Shown one piece after another: positions 1-8,765 of a DNA stretch of 64,000 nucleotides. Under the pieces are notes generated by a model. It saw only the letters and a list, made by a program, of their open reading frames with translations, did not search any database and was not told where the DNA came from. This stretch comes from Clostridioides difficile_A (GTDB lineage: Bacteria > Bacillota > Clostridia > Peptostreptococcales > Peptostreptococcaceae): contig OX246690.1 of NCBI GenBank assembly GCA_945909635.1, forward strand, positions 3,844,001 through 3,908,000, given 5' to 3'. Positions within the stretch are counted from its first letter, which is position 1. Every line of letters starts with the position of its first letter. The position numbers and the translations under genes were made by a program.

Positions 1-19
1 TTATATAAAACTCTGACAT
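1..19 (-). CDS. Possible 5' end of a gene running off the left edge
   Basis: Only the first few codons would be inside the window. On the minus strand an AAAGGAG ribosome-binding site (about 32-38) is followed by an ATG at 17-19 (M-S-E-F-Y-I...) and, closer to the site, by an in-frame-shifted TTG at 24-26 (M-P-D-V-R-V-L-Y...). Both remain open to the edge. A good sigma-A-type promoter lies just upstream (56-84), which supports a real gene start. The product cannot be named, and the choice between the two starts is open. Confidence 0.4.
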
Positions 20-55
20 CAGGCAAAACTCTCCTTTTATAATAATATTATTGCT

Positions 56-84
56 ATTTTATCATAAAATATTTTTATATTCAA
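56..84 (-). promoter_or_regulatory. Sigma-A-type promoter for the left-edge gene
   Basis: On the minus strand TTGAAT (79-84) and TAAAAT (56-61) are separated by exactly 17 bp. The element sits about 20 bp upstream of an AAAGGAG ribosome-binding site. It points toward the left edge. Confidence 0.5.
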
Positions 85-181
85 TTACAATTTAATATAC
101 CCAGACATTTAACTTTATCTCTTTTTTACTATAAAGGTCAAAACAAATTCTTATTTTTAGCTATACTCTACTATAAAAACT

Positions 182-328
182 CTATTTAGTTTTGTTTTTA
201 TTACTATCTAATACTACTCCAATAAGTAACCCAATAGATAAACCAATAGCTAAATTTTTAAATATTAAACCCAAAATAACACCAAAGCATAATCCCAATC
301 CCAAATAACTTACGTTCTCATCTTTCAT
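182..328 (-). CDS. Small hydrophobic membrane protein (48 aa)
   Basis: A 48-residue ORF opens with ATG after a GGAGAG ribosome-binding site. A short charged start (MKDENVSY) precedes a glycine-rich hydrophobic stretch from about residue 9 to 40, broken by one Lys-Asn around residues 24-25. The protein ends in a lysine/asparagine-rich tail. Small residues, mostly Gly, recur every three to four positions, as in glycine-zipper membrane peptides, so one or two membrane passes are likely. I do not recognise a family. It stands alone between the rRNA methyltransferase gene and the left-edge gene. Function is unknown; a chance ORF is possible, but the Shine-Dalgarno and composition argue against it. 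Confidence 0.6.
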   Translation of the reverse strand: MKDENVSYLGLGLCFGVILGLIFKNLAIGLSIGLLIGVVLDSNKNKTK

Positions 329-470
329 GTCTCTTACTCTCTCCTATCCATATTATATTAAAATAATCTATATTGCCTTTTAAAAGTGCATCTCTTACAT
401 TCTTAAATTTTATAAGATTACGAGCTTTGTTCCTTAATTTATCATTTTAAAATTTTAATTTATAAACTAA

Positions 471-503
471 ATTTGCCACCGAAATTAAATTACAGTGGCA
501 AAT
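471..503 (-). terminator. Hairpin after the rRNA methyltransferase gene
   Basis: A perfect 9-bp inverted repeat (ATTTGCCAC / GTGGCAAAT) with a 15-nt loop starts 27 bp past the stop codon of the methyltransferase gene. The following bases on the minus strand are T-rich but not a clean T-run, so termination efficiency is uncertain. Confidence 0.55.
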
Positions 504-529
504 ACAATATATCATCTATATAAATATTA

Positions 530-1888
530 CTATTTCTTGACTATCTTAGCTACAGTTTCCACATGTGTAGAATGAGGGAACATATCTACAGGCTGGACCT
601 CAACACATTTAAATCCATGCATATTTAGATAATCTAAATCTCTCGCTAAAGTAGAAGGATTACAAGAAACATAAACTATTCTCTCAGGATTCATTGAAAC
701 AATAGTTTCTAGGACTTTTTCGTCACATCCCTTTCTAGGTGGGTCTACAACTACGACATTAGCAGTTTTACCCTCACTATACATCTTAGGCACAACCTCT
801 TCTGCCTTGCCAACATAGAATTCTGCATTATGTATGTTGTTTAATCTAGCATTTATCTTAGCATCCTTTATAGCGTCTTCTATAATTTCTATACCATAAA
901 CTTTTTTAGCCTTTTGTGCCAAAAATAAAGATATTGTACCTATACCACAGTAGATATCAAAAACAGTATCAGTATCCTTTAGATTTGCATACTCAAGAGC
1001 TTTATCATACAATACTTTAGTTTGGACAGGATTTACTTGGAAAAATGATAATGGTGAAATCTCAAACATTAAGTCGCCTATATAATCATTTATTTTTCCA
1101 TCACCATAAATAACTATATTTTCTCTTCCCAAAATAGCATTTGTATCTTTCTGATTTACATTTACAACCAAAGTTTTAAAACCAGGTATATTTTCCTTAA
1201 GTACAGAAGCTAATTCTTTAAGATATGGAAGTTTATTTCCATTAGCCACTAATACAACCATCACTTCTTTAGTTGTAAAACCTATTTTTGTTACCAAATG
1301 TCTAATTAATCCTGTATGAGTCTTTTCATCATATATACTCACTTTATAAGCTCTTATATATGTTTTTATTATCTTAACAATTTTGTCATTTATCTCATGT
1401 TGTATTACACATTTTTCTGTCGATATTACATCATGAGTCTTCTTTTTATAAAAACCAATAATTGGGACACCATCATTCTTTTGTATTGGAAATTGTGCTT
1501 TATTTCTATATCTATATGGATTCTCCATTCCTATAGTGTCATGAACTTCTACATCTTCTAACTTACCTATTCTAGTAAGTACTTGCTTAACTTCATTCGT
1601 TTTCATTTCAAGCTGCTTATTATAATCTAAATCCTGTATCTGACATCCTCCACAATCCCTAAGATTATCATTACACACTCTTTTTACTCTAAATGGAGAC
1701 TTTTCTATTATCTCAACAATATCTCCTACAGCATAATTTTTCTTTACTTTATTAATCCTAACTTTGACCTTATCTTGTATTAATCCGCCCTCTACAAAAA
1801 CTGTAATACCATTGTACTTTCCTACTCCTACTCCGCCTTGTCCAATGTCTACTATATCTACAATATACACCTCGTTTTTCGAAAGCAT
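530..1888 (-). CDS. rlmCD: 23S rRNA (uracil-C5)-methyltransferase, RumA/RlmCD family
   Basis: SAM-dependent 5-methyluridine methyltransferase acting on 23S rRNA. A TRAM RNA-binding domain occupies about residues 1-62. Four cysteines (C72, C79, C82, C160; the middle pair in DCGGC) match the [4Fe-4S] site of RumA. The SAM-binding loop is FDIYCGIGT (about 310-318), followed by VDPPRKGC (381-388) and the catalytic cysteine C409 in VSCNPSTLARD. At 452 aa it has normal family length. In Gram-positive bacteria one such enzyme can modify two uridines (RlmCD); which uridines are targeted here cannot be read from sequence. It lies downstream of pyk but behind the pyk terminator, so it probably has separate or read-through expression. 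Confidence 0.9.
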   Translation of the reverse strand: MLSKNEVYIVDIVDIGQGGVGVGKYNGITVFVEGGLIQDKVKVRINKVKKNYAVGDIVEIIEKSPFRVKRVCNDNLRDCGGCQIQDLDYNKQLEMKTNEVKQVLTRIGKLEDVEVHDTIGMENPYRYRNKAQFPIQKNDGVPIIGFYKKKTHDVISTEKCVIQHEINDKIVKIIKTYIRAYKVSIYDEKTHTGLIRHLVTKIGFTTKEVMVVLVANGNKLPYLKELASVLKENIPGFKTLVVNVNQKDTNAILGRENIVIYGDGKINDYIGDLMFEISPLSFFQVNPVQTKVLYDKALEYANLKDTDTVFDIYCGIGTISLFLAQKAKKVYGIEIIEDAIKDAKINARLNNIHNAEFYVGKAEEVVPKMYSEGKTANVVVVDPPRKGCDEKVLETIVSMNPERIVYVSCNPSTLARDLDYLNMHGFKCVEVQPVDMFPHSTHVETVAKIVKK

Positions 1889-2011
1889 AAATCACCCTCC
1901 AATCAATCTATTATATTTAAACCTTTACAAACTTTTTGCTTTAAATTTATATTAAAATATTGCTATTAACTAAACTATATTTTTTACTAAGCTACAATAT
2001 TTTATTTTACC

Positions 2012-2040
2012 AAAAAAAAAGGAGCTTATAAAGCCCCTTG
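2012..2040 (-). terminator. Rho-independent terminator of pyk
   Basis: On the minus strand AAGGGGCTT-TAT-AAGCTCCTT forms a tight hairpin followed by an uninterrupted run of nine T's. It lies about 25 bp past the pyk stop codon. Confidence 0.9.
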
Positions 2041-2062
2041 ATAAATAAATTTATTATTTTTC

Positions 2063-3823
2063 CTATAAAACTCTAGTTGAACCTCTATATACCACACCTC
2101 TTGATGCATCCACAGTTACAACATCTCCATCTTTTACTAGATTTGTTATATCTGTAGCAGACACGATAACTGGTATATCTAAGTTTATACCTACAATAGC
2201 TGTATGTGATGTCATTCCACCATTTTCCGTTACTACAGCTCCTGCTTTCTCTATATAATTGTTCATTTCAGCATCAGTAGTAGTAGAAACAAGTATGTCT
2301 CCTTCATTGAAATCTATACAAGTCTCACCATTCTTTACTATACGAACTTTACCTTCAACTGTTTGATTACCTACACCTATACCTTGAACAATTTCTTCAC
2401 TTATTACATGTACCTTTATTAAGTTAGTAGTTCCGCTTACTCCTACTGGTACTCCAGCAGTTATAACTACTAATTCTCCATTATCTATATAATCTGCTTG
2501 TCTAGCTGCTTCTATTGCTTTTTCTATAACTTCATCTGTATTTCCTGCAACAGAAGATTTAACTGGATAAACTCCCCATGTAAGAGCTAATTTATTCATA
2601 GTCTTTTCATTATTTGTAGTGGCTATTATTGGAGATTTTGGTCTAAACTTAGATACCATTCTAGCAGTGTATCCTGAAGAAGTAGATGTTATTATAGCTG
2701 ATGCATTTAAATCTACTGCTGTTGTACAAGTTGCATGACTTATTGCATCTGTTACAGTAACATTGTTAGTACCATTTTCCTTTAGTAATCTATCATAATC
2801 TAAAGTTTCTTCTGTTCTTTTTGCTATTGTAGCCATCATTTTTACTGCTTCTACAGGATATTTTCCAGCAGCAGTTTCTCCAGATAACATTATCGCATCT
2901 GTTCCATCATATATAGCATTAGCAACATCTGTAACTTCTGCTCTTGTTGGTCTTGGATTTCTTATCATAGAATCAAGCATTTGAGTCGCAGTTACAACTG
3001 GTTTTGCTAATTCATTACATTTTTTTATCATCATTTTTTGAACTATTGGCATCTCTTCAGTAGGTATCTCAACACCTAAGTCACCTCTAGCTACCATTAT
3101 ACCATCAGAAACCTTTAATATTTCGTCTAGGTTCTCTACACCTTCTTGGTTTTCTATCTTAGATATTATTTGTATATCGGTTGCATTATTGTTCTCTAGT
3201 ATTTCTCTTATCGCTAGTACATCAGATGCCTTTCTTACAAAAGAAGCTGCTATATAATCTATACCTTGACTTATCCCAAACTCTATATCGCTTATATCTT
3301 TAGGAGTTATTGCTGGTAAATTTATCTTAACACCAGGTACATTTACTCCTTTATGATTTTTAACTATTCCCGAGTTTTCAACAATACAAACTATATCTTC
3401 CCCATTTATTTCTTTTACTCTTAAACCAACTAGACCATCATCTATTAATATAGAATCTCCTGCTTTAACGTCTTCAGCAAGTCCTTTATAGCTTACTGTA
3501 CACATTTCTTTAGTTCCCATAACGTCTTTCATAGTTATAGTAAACTTTTGTCCTTCTTCTAAAAGTACCTCTGGGTCTTCAAAATTACCTGTTCTAATTT
3601 CTGGACCTTTAGTGTCTAATAATATAGCAACTGGCTTATTTAATTTTTCTCTAACTTTTTTCGCCATATCTATTCTTTCCTTATGCTCTTCATGTGAACC
3701 ATGAGAAAAGTTAAATCTACACACATTTAGACCATTTTGCATAAGTTGAGTTAAAACTTCTTCACTTTGTGATGCTGGACCTAGTGTACAAACAATTTTT
3801 GTCTTCTTTACATTATTTAACAT
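2063..3823 (-). CDS. pyk: Pyruvate kinase with C-terminal PEP-utilizer domain
   Basis: Converts phosphoenolpyruvate and ADP to pyruvate and ATP, the last ATP-yielding step of glycolysis. The catalytic barrel carries TKGPEIRTG (71-79), the catalytic lysine K222 in SKIEN, Mg ligands E224 and D248 (in MVARGDLGVEIP), and TATQMLDSM (278-286). After the usual kinase end at about residue 470 there is an extra domain of about 110 residues ending in MTSHTAIVG. This resembles the phosphohistidine domain of PEP synthase/PPDK (His540) and is common in Firmicutes pyruvate kinases. At 586 aa the length fits this two-domain form. The start follows AGGAGGAGCAAAT. It lies 51 bp after pfkA, so the two are almost certainly co-transcribed. 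Confidence 0.97.
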   Translation of the reverse strand: MLNNVKKTKIVCTLGPASQSEEVLTQLMQNGLNVCRFNFSHGSHEEHKERIDMAKKVREKLNKPVAILLDTKGPEIRTGNFEDPEVLLEEGQKFTITMKDVMGTKEMCTVSYKGLAEDVKAGDSILIDDGLVGLRVKEINGEDIVCIVENSGIVKNHKGVNVPGVKINLPAITPKDISDIEFGISQGIDYIAASFVRKASDVLAIREILENNNATDIQIISKIENQEGVENLDEILKVSDGIMVARGDLGVEIPTEEMPIVQKMMIKKCNELAKPVVTATQMLDSMIRNPRPTRAEVTDVANAIYDGTDAIMLSGETAAGKYPVEAVKMMATIAKRTEETLDYDRLLKENGTNNVTVTDAISHATCTTAVDLNASAIITSTSSGYTARMVSKFRPKSPIIATTNNEKTMNKLALTWGVYPVKSSVAGNTDEVIEKAIEAARQADYIDNGELVVITAGVPVGVSGTTNLIKVHVISEEIVQGIGVGNQTVEGKVRIVKNGETCIDFNEGDILVSTTTDAEMNNYIEKAGAVVTENGGMTSHTAIVGINLDIPVIVSATDITNLVKDGDVVTVDASRGVVYRGSTRVL

Positions 3824-3874
3824 ATTTGCTCCTCCTGAGATATTATTCCACAGATTTATTTTTAATACTAAAAC

Positions 3875-4834
3875 TTATATAGATAATATTTTTGCCATCT
3901 CATAAGCTTCTTTATCAAATACTTTCTTTTGAGCTAAAGCTTCACTTATTTCTAAATCAATTATCTTATTTTCTTTTATTCCTACAACTCTAGCTGATTT
4001 TCCATCTAGTAATAATTCTACTGCTCTTACACCAAGTCTACTTGCTAGTATTCTATCAAATACAGTTGGGCTTCCTCCTCTTTGGACATGACCCAATACA
4101 GTTACTCTTAAATCTGCTCCTGACTCTTTTTTAAGTTCTTTTTCTAAATCGCTAGCACTTCCGACTCCTTCTGCTAGAACGATTATACTATGTCTCTTAC
4201 CTCTTTTTTGAGTAGTCTTTAGTCTTAAAGCGACTTCATCCACTTTAATTTCTACTTCTGGTACTATTATAGTTTCAGCTCCCCCTGCAAGACCTGCATA
4301 TAGAGCTAAGTCTCCACAGTGTCTTCCCATTACTTCAACTATATTAACTCTTTCATGAGAAGATGATGTATCTCTTATCTTACCTATAGCATCTATAATA
4401 GTATTCATTGCAGTATCAAATCCTATAGTATAATCTGTATATGCTAAATCATTGTCTATAGTTCCTGGTATACCTATAGCTGGAAATCCTAAGTCACTAA
4501 GTTTTTGAGCTCCTGTAAATGAGCCATCTCCACCAATTACAACTAAACAATCAATTTTATACTTTTTAAGAATTTTTACTGCTTTTAGTCTACCTTCTTC
4601 TGTTTTAAATTCTTCACATCTAGAAGATTTTAATATAGTTCCTCCTCTGTGTATGATATCTCCAACAGAAGATAAGTTCATTTCAGTTAAATCTTCCTCT
4701 AGTAATCCCTTATATCCTCTATTGATTCCATATACTTTGCATCCATAATATATTGCTGACCTTACAACCGCTCTAATCGCAGCATTCATTCCTGGAGCAT
4801 CTCCTCCACTTGTTAGTAATCCTATAGTTTTCAT
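3875..4834 (-). CDS. pfkA: ATP-dependent 6-phosphofructokinase
   Basis: Phosphorylates fructose 6-phosphate to fructose 1,6-bisphosphate, the committed step of glycolysis. The N-terminal GLLTSGGDAPGMNAAIR binds nucleotide. GGDGS at 101-105 has the glycine typical of ATP-using rather than pyrophosphate-using enzymes. PGTIDNDL (123-130) contains the catalytic aspartate D128, and GGSPTVFDRILASR lies near the C-terminus. The length (319 aa) is standard for the bacterial allosteric tetramer. The start ATG is preceded by AAGGAGGTAAAAA. It heads a pfkA-pyk operon. The 208-bp upstream gap holds several GGAC/GTCC repeats and a 33-bp palindrome that could be an operator. Confidence 0.97.
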   Translation of the reverse strand: MKTIGLLTSGGDAPGMNAAIRAVVRSAIYYGCKVYGINRGYKGLLEEDLTEMNLSSVGDIIHRGGTILKSSRCEEFKTEEGRLKAVKILKKYKIDCLVVIGGDGSFTGAQKLSDLGFPAIGIPGTIDNDLAYTDYTIGFDTAMNTIIDAIGKIRDTSSSHERVNIVEVMGRHCGDLALYAGLAGGAETIIVPEVEIKVDEVALRLKTTQKRGKRHSIIVLAEGVGSASDLEKELKKESGADLRVTVLGHVQRGGSPTVFDRILASRLGVRAVELLLDGKSARVVGIKENKIIDLEISEALAQKKVFDKEAYEMAKILSI

Positions 4835-4895
4835 TTTTTACCTCCTTGGATTTTATGTCAATTTTTTATTATAATCATTGTTATTGTATGTTAAT

Positions 4896-4956
4896 GGACT
4901 TTTTTTGTCCCTATATCATTTTTCAATCCCATCAAGACTAAAAAAATTAAATGTCC
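4896..4956. repeat. GGAC/GTCC repeat cluster upstream of pfkA
   Basis: Between the long palindrome and the pfkA start, minus-strand GGACATTTAA occurs twice in tandem. The copy at 4953-4956 is the outlying one; the other overlaps the palindrome end. A short inverted repeat GGAC-N7-GTCC lies at 4896-4910. The same GGAC/GTCC tetramer ends the 33-bp palindrome, suggesting repeated protein or RNA contacts. No regulator can be named from sequence. Confidence 0.4.
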
Positions 4957-4962
4957 TTAAAT

Positions 4963-4995
4963 GTCCATTTTGTGATATTATATCACAAAACGGAC
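4963..4995 (-). promoter_or_regulatory. 33-bp near-perfect palindrome upstream of pfkA
   Basis: Two 16-bp arms flank a central base at 4979, with one mismatch (4967/4991). The core reads TTTTGTGATAT-T-ATATCACAAAA. Its centre contains TATAAT on the minus strand (4977-4982). It lies about 50 bp past the dnaE stop and 129 bp before pfkA. The mismatch becomes a G-U pair in minus-strand RNA, so a dnaE 3' hairpin is also possible; however, a T-run does not follow directly. Core half-sites TTGTGA/TCACAA resemble those of Rex or CRP/FNR-type regulators, but the odd spacing fits neither consensus exactly. Confidence 0.55.
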
Positions 4996-5042
4996 AATAT
5001 TTTTCATATTATTATAATATATTTAGATTTTTATCCAAAAAA

Positions 5043-8000
5043 CTAAGCTTTTATTTTTATGTTATCTTTAGGAAGTAACTTTTCTAAGTTATTTATAAAT
5101 TCATCACATATACAGGTCAATACTCCTGTCATTTTATACGCTTTACGCTTACCATTTATATTTTCATCCATAGGATATAGGTATATACTATCATTGCCTG
5201 GATGTTGTTTAGCTATTTCTACAATATTATTGGTTGTATCTGTGTCAGACATACTATCTATTTTCAAATACAATTTTTTACCACTTTCTGGTTTAATATT
5301 TTGTATACTTTTAGTTCTTCCTGAATTGTAGTTTCTAGTTGCAAAATCAGTGCTATCGTCTATATCTTTTATTTCTCTAGCTATAAGTTTTGCATTTTCG
5401 CCTTCTTTTATACTTAATGTTCCTTTTACATAGATTATATTATCTTCATTTAAAATGACATTGTATTTTTGTAACAATTGAGGAAAAACTACTATTTCTA
5501 TAGCACCATACAAATCTTCTAATTCAATAAATGCCATAATTTCATTTCTCTTTGTAGTTTTTATAGTTTTATTCACAATCATTCCGCCCATTATGGCATC
5601 TGTTTCATTCATTTGTATATATGCTTCTTCGTCCTCTTTTAATGAATTTAATTTTCCATTATCTATAGATGTCTTTTCTTGCAACTCTTTTTCAAATTGT
5701 GATAAAGGATGTCCACTTACATACATTCCCAGCACTTCCTTTTCAAGGTTAAGTTTCTCTCTTTCCTCATACTCTTGCCTTTTAGGTAAACTATATATTT
5801 GTTGAAAATCATTATCTTCTTCACTATCTCCAAAAGCATCAAATAGAGAAATTTGACCTTGAACATTTTTCTTTCTATCCATAGATACACTTTCTAATAA
5901 GCTTTCATAACCAACCATTAAGCTAGCTCTATTTTCACTTATATTATCAAAAGCTCCACATTTTATTAGACTTTCTATTACTCTTTTATTTGTATCTTTT
6001 TGGTCTAATCTTTTAACTAAATCTACTAAATCTACAAATAATCCATTAGATTCTCTTTCATCAATTATGTTGTTTATTATGTTTACACCAACATTCTTTA
6101 CAGCAGCTAGGCCAAACCTTATATTATTCCCTTCAACTGAAAACTTTGAAAAACTTTTATTTATATCTGGAGGTAATACATCTATTTCTAATGCTTTACA
6201 TTCTCTTATATACTCAACTACCTTGTCAGTATTTCCCATAACACTTGTTATTAATGCTGCCATAAATTCAACTGGATAATATGTTTTTAGATAAGCTGTC
6301 TCATATGCTAAAACTCCATATGCTGCTGCATGTGATTTATTAAATGCATAACGAGCAAAGTCTATCATATCATCAAATATTTTATTAGCTATTTCTTCTT
6401 CTACACCATTTCTTATGCAGCCTGCAATTTCTATGTTACCATCCTCATCAAACTTACCATGAATAAAATACTGTCTTTCTTCTTCCATTACATCCATCTT
6501 TTTCTTACTCATGGCTCTTCTAACTAAGTCACTTCGACCATAACTATAACCGCCCAAATCTCTAACAACCTGCATAACTTGCTCTTGATACACCAAACAA
6601 CCATAGGTTACTTCCATTATAGGCTTTAGTTTTTCATGTAGATATGTTACATCTTTTGGATTACTTTTATTTTTTATATATGCAGGTATAGAGTCCATTG
6701 GACCTGGTCTAAATAGAGATATTCCCGCTACAATATCTTCAAAGTTGTCTGGTCTTAGTTGCTTAATAAAGCTTCTCATACCAGCACTCTCCAACTGGAA
6801 TACTCCTAATGTATTTCCAGATGAAAGCATCTCATATACCTTTGGGTCATCATAATCCATCTTTGAAAAGTCTATTTTTTCTGTATAATTTTTTATAACT
6901 CTATTTTTTTCTATTAGGTCAAGAGTATCTCTTATAACTGTCAGCGTTCTTAATCCAAGAAAGTCCATCTTTAAAAGACCAAGTTCTTCAAGTGTCGTCA
7001 TAGTAAATTGTGTTGTTATTGCATCTTGATGTTTATATAAAGGCACATACTCATCCACAGGATTTTTTGATATAACTACTCCTGCTGCATGAGTAGAAGC
7101 ATGTCTTAGCATTCCTTCTATCTGTTTAGATATATTTATTATCTCTTTTGTTTCAGGGTCTTGGTCATACAATTCTTTAAGATTAGGATTTGTATCTAGA
7201 GCTTTATCTATTGTCATTCCTAAAGCAAAAGGAATTTCTTTAGCTATCTTGTCAACTTTATTGTAGCCTATATCTAACACTCTTCCAACATCTCTTATTG
7301 CAGCTTTTGCACCCATTGTCCCAAAAGTTATTATTTGTGCGACATGGTCATCACCATATTTTCTCTTTACATAATCTATAACTTCTTCTCTTCTCTCATA
7401 ACAAAAGTCTATATCTATATCTGGCATAGATATACGTTCTGGATTTAAAAAACGTTCAAACAAGAGAGAATATTTTATTGGGTCTATATCAGTTATCTTA
7501 AGTGTATAAGCCACGATTGAGCCTGCTGCACTCCCTCTACCTGGACCTACTATAATATTATTTTCTTTAGAGAAATTTATGAAATCCCATACAATTAAGA
7601 AGTACTCCACATAACCCATTTTTTCAATTACATCTAATTCATAATTTAACCTCTCTAATACCTCATCACTAGGACTATCATATCTCTCTTTTAGTCCATT
7701 AAAACATAGCTCCCTTAAGTAAGTTTCTGGTGTATATCCTTTTGGAACATCATACTTAGGAAGATGTATAGTATTAAAATCAAACTCTACATTACACATG
7801 TCAGCTATTTTCGTAGTGTTGTCAATAGCTTCTAATGCATATGGAAATAGTTCTTCCATTTCTTCTCTTGATTTCAAATAAAACTCATCACTACCAAATC
7901 TCATTCTATTTGGGTCATTTAATGTTTTTCCCATTTGAATACACATAAGTACATCGTGTATCTTTGAATCTTCCTTATTTACATAGTGAACATCATTAGT

Positions 8001-8612
8001 TGCAACCAGTGGAATACCAGTCTCTTTTGATAACTTCACTAGTCCAGAATTTACTTCTTTTTGCTCAGGCAAATTATGGTCTTGAATCTCCAAAAAGAAA
8101 TTTTCTTCTCCAAATATATCTCTGTAATCAATAGCAAATTGTTTTGCCTTATCATAATTTCTATTCATTAAAGCACGTGCTACATCTCCTGCAAGACATG
8201 CAGAAAGTGCTATAATCCCTTTATTGTGTCTTTTAAGTTCTTCCATGTCAACTCTAGGCTTATAATAAAAGCCTTCTACATATGAAGTTGAAACTATTTT
8301 TATTAAATTTTTATAACCTTCTATATTTTTAGCTAATAGAACTAAATGTCCTTGATATTTATCATAGTTTGGGTCTTTATCTCTAAGCCCACGTGCAGCT
8401 GTGTAAACTTCACACCCTATAATTGGCTTTATTCCTTCTTCTATAGCTGTTTTGTAGAAATCTATAACACCAAACATACAACCATGGTCAGTGATAGCTA
8501 TTGAGCTCATATTTAACTCCTTAGCTCTTTTTATAAGTTTTTTCACCCTCGAAAATCCATCAAGTAAACTATACTCAGTATGTACATGAAGATGAGCAAA
8601 ATCTTTGTTCAT
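5043..8612 (-). CDS. dnaE: DNA polymerase III alpha subunit, DnaE type
   Basis: Replicative C-family DNA polymerase. The N-terminal PHP domain starts HLHVHTEYSLLDG (8-20). The polymerase active site has PDIDIDF (397-403) with metal-binding aspartates D398, D400 and D402, and GPGRGSAAGS just before it. Tandem helix-hairpin-helix and OB-fold regions follow (OB around residues 980-1070). No internal DEDD exonuclease is inserted, which distinguishes it from the Firmicutes PolC; Firmicutes usually carry both. The length of 1189 aa is typical. The start ATG follows AGGAGGTGATTTA. It sits between whiA and pfkA on the same strand. Confidence 0.96.
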   Translation of the reverse strand: MNKDFAHLHVHTEYSLLDGFSRVKKLIKRAKELNMSSIAITDHGCMFGVIDFYKTAIEEGIKPIIGCEVYTAARGLRDKDPNYDKYQGHLVLLAKNIEGYKNLIKIVSTSYVEGFYYKPRVDMEELKRHNKGIIALSACLAGDVARALMNRNYDKAKQFAIDYRDIFGEENFFLEIQDHNLPEQKEVNSGLVKLSKETGIPLVATNDVHYVNKEDSKIHDVLMCIQMGKTLNDPNRMRFGSDEFYLKSREEMEELFPYALEAIDNTTKIADMCNVEFDFNTIHLPKYDVPKGYTPETYLRELCFNGLKERYDSPSDEVLERLNYELDVIEKMGYVEYFLIVWDFINFSKENNIIVGPGRGSAAGSIVAYTLKITDIDPIKYSLLFERFLNPERISMPDIDIDFCYERREEVIDYVKRKYGDDHVAQIITFGTMGAKAAIRDVGRVLDIGYNKVDKIAKEIPFALGMTIDKALDTNPNLKELYDQDPETKEIINISKQIEGMLRHASTHAAGVVISKNPVDEYVPLYKHQDAITTQFTMTTLEELGLLKMDFLGLRTLTVIRDTLDLIEKNRVIKNYTEKIDFSKMDYDDPKVYEMLSSGNTLGVFQLESAGMRSFIKQLRPDNFEDIVAGISLFRPGPMDSIPAYIKNKSNPKDVTYLHEKLKPIMEVTYGCLVYQEQVMQVVRDLGGYSYGRSDLVRRAMSKKKMDVMEEERQYFIHGKFDEDGNIEIAGCIRNGVEEEIANKIFDDMIDFARYAFNKSHAAAYGVLAYETAYLKTYYPVEFMAALITSVMGNTDKVVEYIRECKALEIDVLPPDINKSFSKFSVEGNNIRFGLAAVKNVGVNIINNIIDERESNGLFVDLVDLVKRLDQKDTNKRVIESLIKCGAFDNISENRASLMVGYESLLESVSMDRKKNVQGQISLFDAFGDSEEDNDFQQIYSLPKRQEYEEREKLNLEKEVLGMYVSGHPLSQFEKELQEKTSIDNGKLNSLKEDEEAYIQMNETDAIMGGMIVNKTIKTTKRNEIMAFIELEDLYGAIEIVVFPQLLQKYNVILNEDNIIYVKGTLSIKEGENAKLIAREIKDIDDSTDFATRNYNSGRTKSIQNIKPESGKKLYLKIDSMSDTDTTNNIVEIAKQHPGNDSIYLYPMDENINGKRKAYKMTGVLTCICDEFINNLEKLLPKDNIKIKA

Positions 8613-8692
8613 TAAATCACCTCCTGTTTTATAAATTTAATTTTACCACAAATATATGTCTTAAAACAAAAACAGAGACTTTTATCTCAAAA

Positions 8693-8726
8693 TAGGGATT
8701 AACTTCAACATATCCCATTATATGTT
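8693..8726 (-). repeat. Overlapping alternative hairpins between whiA and dnaE
   Basis: In minus-strand RNA AACATAT (8720-8726) can pair with ATATGTT (8707-8713), or the inner GGGAT can pair with a downstream ATCCC (about 8693-8698). The two pairings exclude each other, as in attenuator-like leaders. No clear T-run follows, so function is speculative. Confidence 0.3.
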
Positions 8727-8765
8727 AAAAATTAATACTTATCCTGAGATTGTCCCCTCATTTTA

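Noticed and set aside
1316..1955. Plus-strand frames opposite the rRNA methyltransferase gene
   Set aside because: They mirror codon structure of the real minus-strand gene, have low-complexity products and no ribosome-binding site.
4963..4995. Canonical Rex operator
   Set aside because: Half-sites are similar, but the total length is one base longer than the usual even-length consensus, so the name is not assigned.
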